Positions 45,067 through 53,690 of a stretch of 64,000 bases of DNA are shown piece by piece (position 1 is the stretch's first letter; every line of letters begins with the position of its first letter). The stretch spans positions 2,108,001-2,172,000 of the forward strand of contig NZ_CP036287.1 of the NCBI RefSeq assembly GCF_007748095.1, given 5' to 3'. Both the position numbers and the translations under genes were made by a program. Source of the DNA: Engelhardtia mirabilis (GTDB lineage Bacteria > Planctomycetota > UBA1135 > GCA-002686595). The notes beneath the pieces were generated by a model. That model was not told the DNA's origin and did not search any database. It saw only the letters and a list, made by a program, of their open reading frames with translations.

Positions 45067-46251
45067 ATGACCACCGTCTCCCCCAGCACCTCCGATCTTC
45101 CCTCCATCGCCCACGGCCTCGAGTTGACCGAGGACCAGCGGATGATCCGCGACATGGTCCGCGAGTTCGCCCAGGCCGAGGTCGCCCCGATCGCCCACGA
45201 GATCGACGAGGAGCACCGCTTCCCAGTCGAGATCTGGAACAAGATCGTCGAGCTCGGCCTGCCGGGGATCCCCTTCTCCGAGGAATACGGCGGGTCCGGC
45301 GGCGGCACCCTGGCCTACGCGATCGCCGTCGAGGAGATCGCCAAGGTCTGCGGCTCGACCGGTCTGACCCTCGCGGCCCACGTCTCCCTCGGCACCTGGC
45401 CGATCTACGCCTTCGGCAACGACCGGCTCAAGCAGCTCTACGTACCCAAGCTGATCGCCGGCGAGTACATGGGGGCCTACGGCCTGACCGAGCCCAACGC
45501 GGGGTCGGACTCCGGTGGCACCCAGACCACGGCGGTGCTGGACGGCGACGAGTACGTGCTCAACGGCCGCAAGTGCTTCTGCACCAACGCCAACCACGCG
45601 GGCGTGTTCATCGTCACGGCGGTGACCGACAAGTCCCTGGGCTCCAAGGGCATCTCGGCCTTCGTGGTGCCCCGCGACACGCCCGGCTTCAGCCTGGAGA
45701 AGGGCGAGGTCAAGCTCGGCATGCGCGGCAGCGACTGGGCCAGCCTGGTCTTCGAGGACGCGCGCATTCCGCGCGACCACCTGCTCGGGCCCGAGGGCCA
45801 GGGCTTCAAGACCTTCATGAAGACCCTGGACGGGGGCCGCATCTCGATCGGCGCCCTGGCCCTGGGGATCGCAGAGGGCGCCTACGAGAACGCCCTGCGC
45901 CACGCCAAGGAGCGCGAGGCCTTCGGCAAGACCCTGGCCGACCAGCAGGCGGTGGCCTTCAAGCTGGCCAACATGGCTCTCGACATCGAGGCCTCGCGGC
46001 ACCTCGTCTACCACTCAGCGCGGGTCAAGGACGCCGGTCAGCCCTACACGCTCGAGGCGGCGATGGGCAAGCTGCACGCGTCGGAGACGTCCATGCGCGT
46101 GACCTACGACGCGATCCAGATCTTCGGCGGCTACGGCTACTCGCGCGAGTACCCGCTCGAGCGCATGTGGCGCGACGCGAAGCTGTGCACGATCGGCGAG
46201 GGCACCAGCGAGATCCAGCGCCTGATCATCTCGCGTCAGATCCTGCGGTGA
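45067..46251 (+). CDS. Acyl-CoA dehydrogenase
   Basis: A 394-residue FAD-dependent acyl-CoA dehydrogenase, paralogous to the one at 43148. Motifs are AYGLTEPNAGSDSGG, IQIFGGYGYSREYPLERMW and IGEGTSEIQRLIISRQILR with the catalytic Glu. The N terminus includes a polar extension before LELTEDQRMIRDMVREFAQ. The stop overlaps the start of the metallo-beta-lactamase-fold gene (GTGA), so the two are co-translated. Chain-length preference cannot be read from the sequence. Confidence 0.93.
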   Translation: MTTVSPSTSDLPSIAHGLELTEDQRMIRDMVREFAQAEVAPIAHEIDEEHRFPVEIWNKIVELGLPGIPFSEEYGGSGGGTLAYAIAVEEIAKVCGSTGLTLAAHVSLGTWPIYAFGNDRLKQLYVPKLIAGEYMGAYGLTEPNAGSDSGGTQTTAVLDGDEYVLNGRKCFCTNANHAGVFIVTAVTDKSLGSKGISAFVVPRDTPGFSLEKGEVKLGMRGSDWASLVFEDARIPRDHLLGPEGQGFKTFMKTLDGGRISIGALALGIAEGAYENALRHAKEREAFGKTLADQQAVAFKLANMALDIEASRHLVYHSARVKDAGQPYTLEAAMGKLHASETSMRVTYDAIQIFGGYGYSREYPLERMWRDAKLCTIGEGTSEIQRLIISRQILR

Positions 46252-47144
46252 GCGTTTCGGTCGGGGCCGGAGCGGTCGCGGCGGGGGCGGGCGAGACCCG
46301 CACCGTCGGCGGCTGGACGGTCACGGCCCTGTCCGACGGTGAGTTCCGTCTGGACGGCGGCGCCATGTGGGGCGTGGTCCCCGCGAACCTCTGGCGACGG
46401 ATGACCCCGCCCGCGGACGACAACACGATCCGCATGGCGCTGCGCCCGTTCCTGGCGCGGCGCGGCGACGCGGTGGTGTTGATCGAGGGCGGCGTCGGCG
46501 ACCGCTGGAGCGACAAGCTGCGCGGCATCTACCACCTGGACGGTGGCGGCTCCCTCGCCGCCAGCCTGCGCGCGGCCGGGGTCGAGCCGGGCGAGGTCAC
46601 CCACGTGGTCGCCTCCCACTGCCACTGGGACCACATCGGCGCCCTGGTCGACGCGGACGGTGCGCCCCTGTGCCCCAACGCTCGCCACGTCGCTCCGCGT
46701 ATCGAGGTCGAGCGCTGCCTGAAGCCCGACCACGTGCGCCGCGGCTCCTACCGCCCCGAGGACCTCGAGCCGATCGTCGCCGCTGGGCTGATGGACCCCT
46801 TCGACGGCGAGGTGGAGCCGGTGCCCGGGCTCACGGTCCACGCCCTGGGCGGCCACTCCGACGGGGTCAGCGTGGTCTGCCTGCGCGAGCCGGGCCGCGA
46901 CCTGGATCGAGCCGGCCGCGACGCCGCGGTGTTCTGGTCCGACGTGGTTCCGACCACGCACCACGTCCAGCCGCCCTACATCATGGCCTACGACATCGAC
47001 GTGGAGCGCTCCTTCGAGCAGCGCAGCGAGTGGATCGCGCGCGCGGCCGAGGCGGGCTGGCTGGGGCTCTTCTACCACGACGACGCGCAGCCCTTCGCGC
47101 GCATCGAGCGCGGCGAGAAGCGCTTCGTCGCGACGCCTGCCTGA
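46248..47144 (+). CDS. Metallo-beta-lactamase-fold hydrolase
   Basis: A 298-residue MBL-fold protein. The metal motif HCHWDH is in VVASHCHWDHIGALVDADG, and later ligands are likely His in LGGHSDGVSVV and Asp in VFWSDVVPTTHH. The overall form resembles AHL-lactonase-like or quinolone-lactonase-like MBL proteins, but coupling with an acyl-CoA dehydrogenase suggests a thioester or lactone substrate in acyl metabolism. GTG 46248 overlaps the preceding stop. No signal peptide is present, so it is cytosolic. Confidence 0.82.
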   Translation: MSVSVGAGAVAAGAGETRTVGGWTVTALSDGEFRLDGGAMWGVVPANLWRRMTPPADDNTIRMALRPFLARRGDAVVLIEGGVGDRWSDKLRGIYHLDGGGSLAASLRAAGVEPGEVTHVVASHCHWDHIGALVDADGAPLCPNARHVAPRIEVERCLKPDHVRRGSYRPEDLEPIVAAGLMDPFDGEVEPVPGLTVHALGGHSDGVSVVCLREPGRDLDRAGRDAAVFWSDVVPTTHHVQPPYIMAYDIDVERSFEQRSEWIARAAEAGWLGLFYHDDAQPFARIERGEKRFVATPA

Positions 47145-47154
47145 GCCCCGCGCG

Positions 47155-47943
47155 ATGCGCGTCGTCTCGCTCTGCCCGTCAACCACGGAGACCCTGTTCG
47201 AGCTCGGCGTAGGCGCCTCGGTCGTGGGGCGCACCAAGTTCTGCGTCGAGCCGGCGGGGCGCGTCGAGGCCGTAGCGGTGGTGGGGGGCACCAAGGATCC
47301 GAAACTCGACCGCATCGTGGCGCTGAAGCCTGACCTGGTGCTGCTCAACGAGGAGGAGAACCGCCGCGAGGACGCGGACTCGCTGCGGGCGCGCGGCGTG
47401 CCTGTGCTCGTGACCTTCCCGCGCGACGTGGCCGAGACCGCGGCAGCACTACGCACGATCGCCGCCGCGGTCGGCGCCGTCGAGGCGGGTGAGCGCATCG
47501 CGGCCCGGATCGAAGCGCTGCGCGGCGAGATCGCCGCGCGCGCCCGAAACCGAGCGCCGGTGCGCTTCGCCTACTTGATCTGGCGCAAGCCATGGATGGC
47601 GGCCGGCGCGGGCACCTTCGTCGACGCGCTGCTCGCGACCGCGGGCGGCGTGAACGTGTTCTGCGCCGGCGAGGAGCGCTATCCGGCCACGACCGCCGCG
47701 GACCTCGCGAGCCGCGCTCCCGACGTCATCCTGCTCTCCAGCGAGCCCTTCCCCTTCGCCGCCAAGCACATCGACGAGCTCTGCGAGCAGACCGGCCTCG
47801 CGCGCGAGCGCTTCCAGCTCGCCGACGGCCAACTCCTGTCCTGGCACGGCTCGCGCACGCTCCTGGGCCTGCCCCACGCCGAGCAGTGCCTGGCTCTGAC
47901 GAGGCCCGCGGGGGCACGCCAGCGGATCGACGGGGAAACGTGA
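47155..47943 (+). CDS. BtuF-like helical-backbone metal/cobalamin receptor, cytosolic
   Basis: A 262-residue protein of the periplasmic-binding-protein class III fold (BtuF/FhuD type): MRVVSLCPSTTETLFELGVG at the start, IVALKPDLVLLNEEENR in the middle, and LASRAPDVILLSSEPFPF later. It lacks a signal peptide or lipobox, and no ABC permease or ATPase is adjacent, so it is probably a cytosolic member of the family, whose ligand is unknown. It starts 10 bp after the MBL-fold gene and is likely co-transcribed. Confidence 0.75.
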   Translation: MRVVSLCPSTTETLFELGVGASVVGRTKFCVEPAGRVEAVAVVGGTKDPKLDRIVALKPDLVLLNEEENRREDADSLRARGVPVLVTFPRDVAETAAALRTIAAAVGAVEAGERIAARIEALRGEIAARARNRAPVRFAYLIWRKPWMAAGAGTFVDALLATAGGVNVFCAGEERYPATTAADLASRAPDVILLSSEPFPFAAKHIDELCEQTGLARERFQLADGQLLSWHGSRTLLGLPHAEQCLALTRPAGARQRIDGET

Positions 47944-48155
47944 GGCAACGCGTGTCGACCTCGGAGGTGCAGGCGACCTCTCGGCGGCGCTTCACGAAGC
48001 GCTCGGTGCGCCCCTGTCCGACACCTGCTGGCTGTCGGAGGCCTTGTCGAATCCGGGGGGGGTAGTCTCGCGTCAGAACGGCTTGTCCGTGGATGAAGTC
48101 CGCTGGCCCAGTGATCAGCGCACTTGCAGCCCAGACCCTCTCCGGAGTGTTTTCG

Positions 48156-48665
48156 ATGTTGTCCGATCGCGTTCCTTTCCTCCCGAGCCTCGGCGCCTTG
48201 GCCTGCCTCGTCTCGCCCGCTGCGATCGCGCTCAGCGACAACCCGTGCCCTGGCTGTGAGATCTCGATCACCGACAATGCGCCCATCGCGAGTTTCGGGG
48301 CTGGAAGCCAGGCGATGAACTACATCTCCATGGTGGACCATGGGGACTGCTTCCTGCAGGTACTCGAAGGTTGCAAGGACGGCTCACCGTGTACCTTCTT
48401 CCACCAGTGGTCTTTCGCGTCGGGGACCTGCGGAGATGCCCAGGCAGGCTGGGGCTATCGGTACTGGGACATCGACGATCCGGGCCAGAGCCATGGCGCC
48501 ACGGACAGCGGAACTGGCCAGACCACGGGCTCCAACTCGATTTGGATCGCCTGCAACTCCGAGTACGAGTCGGCGATGGTTGTCACCAATGCCTGTGATC
48601 CTCCTCAAACCTGTTTCGCCCGTTCGGCTGCCAAGTGCTCGGACTGCGTAGGATCTTCGAAATGA
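48156..48665 (+). CDS. Secreted Cys-rich protein of unknown function
   Basis: A 169-residue exported protein with signal peptide SDRVPFLPSLGALACLVSPA and a mature part starting near ALSDNPCPGC. Eleven or so cysteines in the mature region (CPGC, GDC, GCKDGSPC, GTCGD, IAC, NAC, TCF, KCSDC) suggest disulfides outside the cytoplasm. I recognise no family. ATG 48156 was preferred over 48093 because it begins the signal peptide directly. The stop overlaps the next start (ATGA), so the two products probably work together. Confidence 0.65.
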   Translation: MLSDRVPFLPSLGALACLVSPAAIALSDNPCPGCEISITDNAPIASFGAGSQAMNYISMVDHGDCFLQVLEGCKDGSPCTFFHQWSFASGTCGDAQAGWGYRYWDIDDPGQSHGATDSGTGQTTGSNSIWIACNSEYESAMVVTNACDPPQTCFARSAAKCSDCVGSSK

Positions 48666-49687
48666 GGACCAAGTGGAGAGTCGTCTCAGCGCTCGGGTTG
48701 GTGGCCTTTGGCGCTGCCTTGGGAGTCCTGTTGACCAAGGGGGCGGGCGCCGGAGGTGGCGAAGCTCCCCACCCGAGCGCGGCCGGCGGTCCTGAGCCTG
48801 CGGGGAACGTCGAGCTGGCTGGCTTGACGGGCGCGTTGCGAGCGCCCTCCGGACCCGAACCGGCGGCCGACGAGCCCGAGGCGAGCGTGGCACCGACCGG
48901 GCCCGCGTGGATCTCCGATGGCTCGCAGATCCGAGTGCGCGGCCGGACCATGGAAGACGTCATGCGCGATTGGCACGGCGCGGACTGGCCGCTGGTCGAA
49001 GAAGTCGTGCTGAGGTCGCTGAACGATCCCGAGAACATCGGCCTCGATCGACCGCTCGAGCGCGACAGCCTCGGCGACATGGACGGGTGCCTGGAGCGCG
49101 CGCCGGAGCTCGCGCTGAAGTGGTACGACAATGGGCCCGCACCCGTGGCGATCAAGCGCTTCCCCGGCTCCCACGTCCCCTCGACGTTTCCGGCCGAGCT
49201 CCTCGCGCGGCGCCTGGTCCGGGAGCCGTTCCTGTTCCCGGGTCAGCTCCCCTCGTCTCCCGCTGCGGCGGATGTCGACATGGAGCACCCCGACTGGGAT
49301 GCATTCGTGCAGTGGCTCGCTGGCGAGCGAGAGACCTTCCTCGACCTGGGCAACTCATTGATCGAGGCCCAGCGAACGTGCATCCGCGAGACGCTGGAGG
49401 CGACTACGCGCTTCGAGCGACCCGCCCATGGGGAGCTGTACTTCGCCCCCTTCATCACGCCGCACTCGCCGCAGGCGGACCCTCAGGATCCCGCGTACGA
49501 ACCGCCCAACGGGATCGTCCTGCTCATCGGCGAGGGGAACGGCCCCTGCGGGATGTTCGGCGGGATCTACTACCTGAGCTTCCGCGAGGTGCCGGCGGTC
49601 GCCGGGATCCTGGCCGACTGGCGGGCCTACAGCGCGATCCTGTCCGAGGAGCTGTTGGCCCGGGTGGAGCAACTTCCGCTGCTCTAG
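48662..49687 (+). CDS. Membrane-anchored protein of unknown function
   Basis: A 341-residue protein with an N-terminal anchor (VVSALGLVAFGAALGVLLTK), a Pro/Ala/Glu-rich linker (about 27-85) and a soluble extracytoplasmic domain (about 90-341) with FPAELLARRLVREPFLFPG and GIVLLIGEGNGPCGMFGGIY. I recognise no family. Its C-terminal half is duplicated at 53691-54209 at roughly 90% similarity, where it is a fragment. ATG 48662 overlaps the stop of the Cys-rich gene. Confidence 0.7.
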   Translation: MRTKWRVVSALGLVAFGAALGVLLTKGAGAGGGEAPHPSAAGGPEPAGNVELAGLTGALRAPSGPEPAADEPEASVAPTGPAWISDGSQIRVRGRTMEDVMRDWHGADWPLVEEVVLRSLNDPENIGLDRPLERDSLGDMDGCLERAPELALKWYDNGPAPVAIKRFPGSHVPSTFPAELLARRLVREPFLFPGQLPSSPAAADVDMEHPDWDAFVQWLAGERETFLDLGNSLIEAQRTCIRETLEATTRFERPAHGELYFAPFITPHSPQADPQDPAYEPPNGIVLLIGEGNGPCGMFGGIYYLSFREVPAVAGILADWRAYSAILSEELLARVEQLPLL

Positions 49688-49823
49688 GCTGCTCGAGGGC
49701 TGCGTGCCGAGCCGAGTCAGGTAGGGGCGAGACCGTCAGTCGTCGTCGGCCTCGTCCCACTCGACCCCGTCGGCTACACGCGTCCGTCGGGCGCGCGCGA
49801 GTCGACCCGCGGCGCGGGCTGCC

Positions 49824-49889
49824 TCAGTGGTGGTCTTCGGAGACCAAGTTCCGGTTCCAGCGGGGATCTCGACCGCCGCGTCGCAGCTA
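49824..49889 (-). pseudogene. Ferredoxin 3' fragment (duplicate)
   Basis: The last 22 codons of a ferredoxin gene, matching the end of the intact copy at 54321-54731 (SCD..VEIP, ending in the same TGGTCTTCGGAGACC region on the plus strand). A one-base loss after the VEIP codons shifts the frame. It is cut at 49889, where foldback sequence begins. It belongs to copy A of a segmental duplication (about 49163-49889). Confidence 0.75.
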
Positions 49890-49972
49890 CTGCTTGTCAA
49901 CGAGGGCTGGCGGGTGGCCCACAACCTCTGGATGGACTTGTGGTTCACCGGCCAGCCCTCGTTGACGAGCAG
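49890..49972. repeat. Foldback inverted repeat at duplication/IS3 junction
   Basis: Bases 49890-49911 and 49951-49972 are reverse complements over 22 bp with one mismatch, separated by 39 bp. The right arm is the IS3 orfB codons for LLVNEGW. The left arm is an inverted copy fused to the ferredoxin fragment. Such a foldback is typical of a template switch during repair. Confidence 0.65.
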
Positions 49973-50322
49973 TCGGTGGATGCGTCGGTAGCCGTACCAG
50001 GGGTGCGCCATCGAGAGTCGCCGCATGTCCTTGACCAGCACGAGCTCGTCATCGGGAACTGCGAGCTCGCGCCACTGTGTCGATCGAGCCTGCCCGACGA
50101 GTCGGCAGGCCGCCCGTTCGCCCATGGAGTGATCCTCCATCGCGTGCCGGACAGGCCGACTTCTGCTCGTCGGGCTCAAGAGTTTCCCTCTGCGATGTCC
50201 TTCAGCACCTGGTTGTCCAAGGCTTGCCTCGCCACGAGTCGCTTGAGCGCTGGGTTCCCGCGCTCTTCCGCGTCGCGGAGCTTCGCCAGGATCTGGTCGG
50301 GGGTGTGTCGTCGTTGGGCCAT
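49905..50322 (-). pseudogene. IS3-family transposase remnant (orfA and 5' orfB)
   Basis: OrfA remains as 48 codons (50322-50176), MAQRRHTPDQILAKLRDAEE then ALKRLVARQALDNQVLKDIA. It has lost most of the HTH segment that normally lies between these blocks. In another frame the start of orfB follows, MGERAACRLVGQARSTQWRE and SMAHPWYGYRRIHRLLVNEG and VNHKSIQRLW, then homology ends at about 49905. The catalytic DDE domain is missing. It is inactive and probably the oldest mobile DNA in the inserted segment. Confidence 0.8.
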
Positions 50323-50381
50323 GCTCGGTCCGTTCTGCCGAAGATGGGGCAGTTGGACTCGAACAGTGGCTGGGAGCGTTC

Positions 50382-50939
50382 TTGGCGGTCATTCCACTGC
50401 GTTTCCGCTTCATCTGGCTCCTGCTGCCCCTTCTCTTGACAGCCGCCGGGATTGCTTGGCCCTTGGCACCGGTTGGCCAGACCGACTCTCTCACGGCGGC
50501 CAATTCGCGGACTGATTACCATCGGCCAACGAATGGAGCATCCCCGGACCTGGTTGCGCCTGCCACACAAGCGTTGTCCCTGGAGACGCTGTGCATCGCC
50601 GAGAGGTTGGATCTTCTGCGTCATTCGCAGGTCACCCCTCGCTCAGCCTCGATAGACTTCGAGAATCGGGAGGGGTTGGTCGGCTTGTCCGCCGATGGTG
50701 ACCTTTGCCCTCCTTTTCTTATCGCTCCGTTCGATCGTGAACACCTCTTGGGCGGGCCCCTCAATAACCGGATGCCATGTTCCAGTCGCTACTTGCCCTG
50801 GCAGGACCGACCCTCAGTTCAACGTCAGTCACGCCAGTTGAGGCTCAGGGATTCGTCGATATCACCTCTGGCGTTTACGAGCTGTCCCAGTCTCTCGTTG
50901 TCGACTTCAGTGGAAGCGGGCTGCTCGAGAACACCTTGA
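50382..50939 (+). CDS. Possible secreted protein N terminus (frame uncertain)
   Basis: A 185-codon frame starts with a convincing signal peptide, MAVIPLRFRFIWLLLPLLLT followed by AAGIAWPLAP. From about 50777 on it overlaps, in another frame, the better supported Gly-rich protein gene. The last 50 residues (Ser/Arg-rich) look like a shadow. A frameshift near 50780 could have separated a true N terminus from the downstream gene. I cannot tell whether this is one broken gene or two. Confidence 0.3.
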   Translation: MAVIPLRFRFIWLLLPLLLTAAGIAWPLAPVGQTDSLTAANSRTDYHRPTNGASPDLVAPATQALSLETLCIAERLDLLRHSQVTPRSASIDFENREGLVGLSADGDLCPPFLIAPFDREHLLGGPLNNRMPCSSRYLPWQDRPSVQRQSRQLRLRDSSISPLAFTSCPSLSLSTSVEAGCSRTP

Positions 50940-51577
50940 GCCCGTCGATCTTCGTCAACGGTTTTGACGTTTCTTCGTCAGCAATGATCACCTGGGGCTC
51001 ACAGGAGTTCATAGATGACGACGGCGATGGCCTGGCAGAAGAGTGCTCAGCTGAGTTCTCATTCGACCTGTCGCTTCTCAGCCTCGTGCCTCGTGACGTG
51101 ATACGAGTCGACGTCACCGCCGGAACGGCGACAGGCCCAGATACATGGGCAGACGCCGCCAGCGTACATGCCAACGTGGAGGTTCACGGCTCTTCCAGGC
51201 TGTACGACGGCGAGGCCGACTACGACATCGCCGTCTCGCTGTACGCGCTGGAGCACGTCTCTGGTGCCTACTCGATTGAGGTCAATGGAGTTGACATCTC
51301 GAGCTTGGTCCCTGTCTATGACGAGGCGGCGCTCTATGACAACGCCGATGCAGCAGGCTTCAGTCGAACCAAGTTCCTACGCGCCCGACTCGACTTCTCG
51401 TCTGTCACAGTCGTGGAAACAGACTCCGTCATTATCTCTTACTCCGCAGCTACCCCGACCGCGACCTCGACAGGCCACTTCGAGGTGTCACGGATTTCTG
51501 ATCCGGTGCCCGGCCCTCCCCCTTGTCCGAAGGAGAAGGTCGAGGAGGCAATGGACAAGCTGGAAGAGGCAATCAAC
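50777..51577 (+). pseudogene. Gly-rich secreted protein, 5' part (split by IS256)
   Basis: This is the first 267 codons of a protein with beta-rich sequence (FVDITSGVYELSQSLVVDFS, IFVNGFDVSSSAMITWGS, DDDGDGLAEECSAEF) and a charged helix EKVEEAMDKLEEAIN at the break. The frame meets an IS256 end at 51578 and stops three codons later. Deleting the IS and one copy of the 9-bp repeat joins AAC (51575-51577) in frame to CCA at 52985. DDDGDGLAEE resembles a calcium-binding loop. Function is unknown. Base composition is less GC-rich than the housekeeping genes. Confidence 0.75.
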
Positions 51578-52975
51578 GAGGTATGACCAGAAGCGGTGGA
51601 CGGTGAACTGAGAGGAAACGCGACGTACCCTTGGTGCTCGACATCACTCGACACCCAAGCCCCCAACGCGGGGGAAGGACACGCCGCATGAAGCAGCCTA
51701 GCGACTCGATCCAGTTCCAGCCAGACGCCCCGACCGCGGACATCCTCCAGGACGTTCTCCGAGAGGGCGCCCGGAAGATGCTCATCACGGCCCTGCAGGC
51801 GGAGGTCGCCGAGTACATCGACGCCCACGCGGACCAAGTGGACGAGCAGGGCCGCAGGCTCGTGGTTCGCAACGGCTCGTGCCCCGAGCGCACGATCCAG
51901 ACCGCGTTGGGCGACATTCCGATCGCTCGTCCTCGAGTCGATGATCGTCGCTTGGACGACGGCGGCAATCGTATCCAGTTCACCAGCAAGATCCTGCCCC
52001 CTTACCTGCGCCGCTCGAAGACCATCGAGGAGCTGATCCCGTGGCTGTACCTGCGCGGAGTCTCGACCGGCGACTTCGGCGAAGCGCTCGGTGGCCTCCT
52101 CGGCGAGGGGGCCGCCGGTCTCTCGGCCTCGACCGTGGTGCGCCTCAAGCAGGCGTGGGAAGAGGAGCACCGGACCTGGAGCAAGCGCGAGCTCGCAGGC
52201 AAGCACTATGTCTACCTGTGGGCCGATGGCATTCATTCGAACGTGCGCCTGACGGACGAGCGCGCCTGCATGCTCGTGATCATGGGCGCCACGGCCGACG
52301 GCAAGAAGGAGCTGGTGGCCGTCCACGATGGTGAGCGCGAGAGCGAGCAGTCCTGGACCGAAGTGCTGGTGGACCTCAAGGCCCGTGGCCTCTCGATCGC
52401 TCCGAAGCTGGTCGTCGCGGACGGCGCGCTCGGCTTCTGGAAGGCCAGCGCCAAGGTCTGGCCAACCGCGCAGGGGCAACGCTGCTGGGTCCACAAGACG
52501 GCCAACGTCCTGAACAAGTGCCCGAAGTCGATGCATCCCAAGATCAAGGCTTCGCTGACCGAGATCTGGAACGCCGAGACGCGAGAGGACGCCGAAGCGG
52601 CCATGATCCTCTTCCAGTCCATCTACGGCGCCAAGTACCCGAAGGCGGTCGAATGCCTGCTCAAGGACCGCGAGGCAATGCTGGCCTTCTACGACTTCCC
52701 GGCCGAGCACTGGCGCCACCTACGCACCACCAACCCCATCGAATCCACCTTCGCGACGATCCGGCTGCGAACCAGCCGGACCAAAGGCGCAGGATCCCGA
52801 GCCGCCTGCCTCGCCATGGTCTACAAGCTCGCCAAATCGGCCGAGAAGACCTGGCGGAAGCTAAACGGCCACGAACACCTCGGAGACGTCATCCGAGGCG
52901 TCCAGTTCAAGGACGGCATCAAGGTCGCCGCGTGACCTCCCCGGGAATTCCATCCACAGCTCTTGGCAATACCTC
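51578..52975. mobile_element. IS256-family insertion sequence (1398 bp, intact)
   Basis: A complete IS256-type element. The ends GAGGTAT (51578) and ATACCTC (52969-52975) begin imperfect inverted repeats of about 26 bp. It is flanked by direct repeats GCAATCAAC at 51569-51577 and 52976-52984, a 9-bp target duplication consistent with the family. It carries one transposase gene on the plus strand and interrupts the Gly-rich protein gene. Confidence 0.92.
51688..52935 (+). CDS. IS256-family (mutator type) transposase
   Basis: A 415-residue transposase of the mutator superfamily. The DDE core has YVYLWADGIHSNVRL, LVVADGALGFWKA and the conserved RCWVHKTANVLNKCPKS, then EHWRHLRTTNPIESTFATIR with the catalytic Glu, and VYKLAKSAEKTWRKLNG near the end. 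ATG 51688 (MKQPSDSIQFQPDAPT) was chosen over 51631, whose N terminus would run back towards the IS end. Full length with no visible damage. Confidence 0.93.
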   Translation: MKQPSDSIQFQPDAPTADILQDVLREGARKMLITALQAEVAEYIDAHADQVDEQGRRLVVRNGSCPERTIQTALGDIPIARPRVDDRRLDDGGNRIQFTSKILPPYLRRSKTIEELIPWLYLRGVSTGDFGEALGGLLGEGAAGLSASTVVRLKQAWEEEHRTWSKRELAGKHYVYLWADGIHSNVRLTDERACMLVIMGATADGKKELVAVHDGERESEQSWTEVLVDLKARGLSIAPKLVVADGALGFWKASAKVWPTAQGQRCWVHKTANVLNKCPKSMHPKIKASLTEIWNAETREDAEAAMILFQSIYGAKYPKAVECLLKDREAMLAFYDFPAEHWRHLRTTNPIESTFATIRLRTSRTKGAGSRAACLAMVYKLAKSAEKTWRKLNGHEHLGDVIRGVQFKDGIKVAA

Positions 52976-52984
52976 GCAATCAAC

Positions 52985-53572
52985 CCAACGAGTGATCCCG
53001 AGCCTTCCGATGAAGAACGCGCCGAGGCAATCAAGGCCGCTGTGGCAGTGCTCTTGGACGATTGCCCAGGCCTGAGAGATCGCAAGGTGAAGCACCTGGA
53101 GGGCACAGACTCGGACAGAACCCTCGGAATAGATCACGACAGCAACGGTTCATCGTCGCTGACCAGCGATGACGATTTTGTGATCTCGGTTGGAGGGAAC
53201 CGCGACGACGACCCTGGCGGCGACGGGCACACGGCATCCGCAACAGCGACCTCGGATCATGGAGCGGCTATTGCCTGTGGCGGCAACGGAGGTTCCGCCG
53301 ATGGAGCTGAGCCGGCAGGAAAGGGTGGCAAGGGGAAGGCGGTCTCGGCTGCCGGGGAAGCGTTCGCCGCTGGCGGTACTGGAGGAAGTGCCTGGACCGG
53401 CGGACAGACGAGCACTCCTGGCGGCCAGGGCGGAACGGCATGCGCCAAGTTCGACAACGGAGACGACGCCGGACAGGCTGGTCAGATCGGAAGCCAGTCG
53501 GGGGGCGGGGGCGGATACTTCACGATGAAGTCGGCCACCAATCCAATGTCGGGGTTCATGCCGACTAGCTAG
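52985..53572 (+). pseudogene. Gly-rich secreted protein, 3' part
   Basis: This is the C-terminal 195 codons of the gene split by IS256, in the same frame as 50777-51577. It begins PTSDPEPSDEERAEAIKAAV and passes through LLDDCPGLRDRKVKHLEG. It ends in a Gly-rich low-complexity region (GGNGGSADGAEPAGKGGKGK, AAGGTGGSAWTGGQ, QSGGGGGYF). An internal ATG at 53042 could give a truncated product. The reconstructed protein is 462 residues. Gly-rich tails like this occur in secreted surface proteins, but no family is recognised. Confidence 0.72.
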
Positions 53573-53690
53573 GCACCTACCCCGGCTTGACAGGGAATGG
53601 AGGCGTGCGACTGAACGGAGTTGCACGCCGACTGCTTGTTGGCTGCCCGGCGAGTGGCGTTGGTGCGTTGATGAGAGCGCCCCATCCGTC

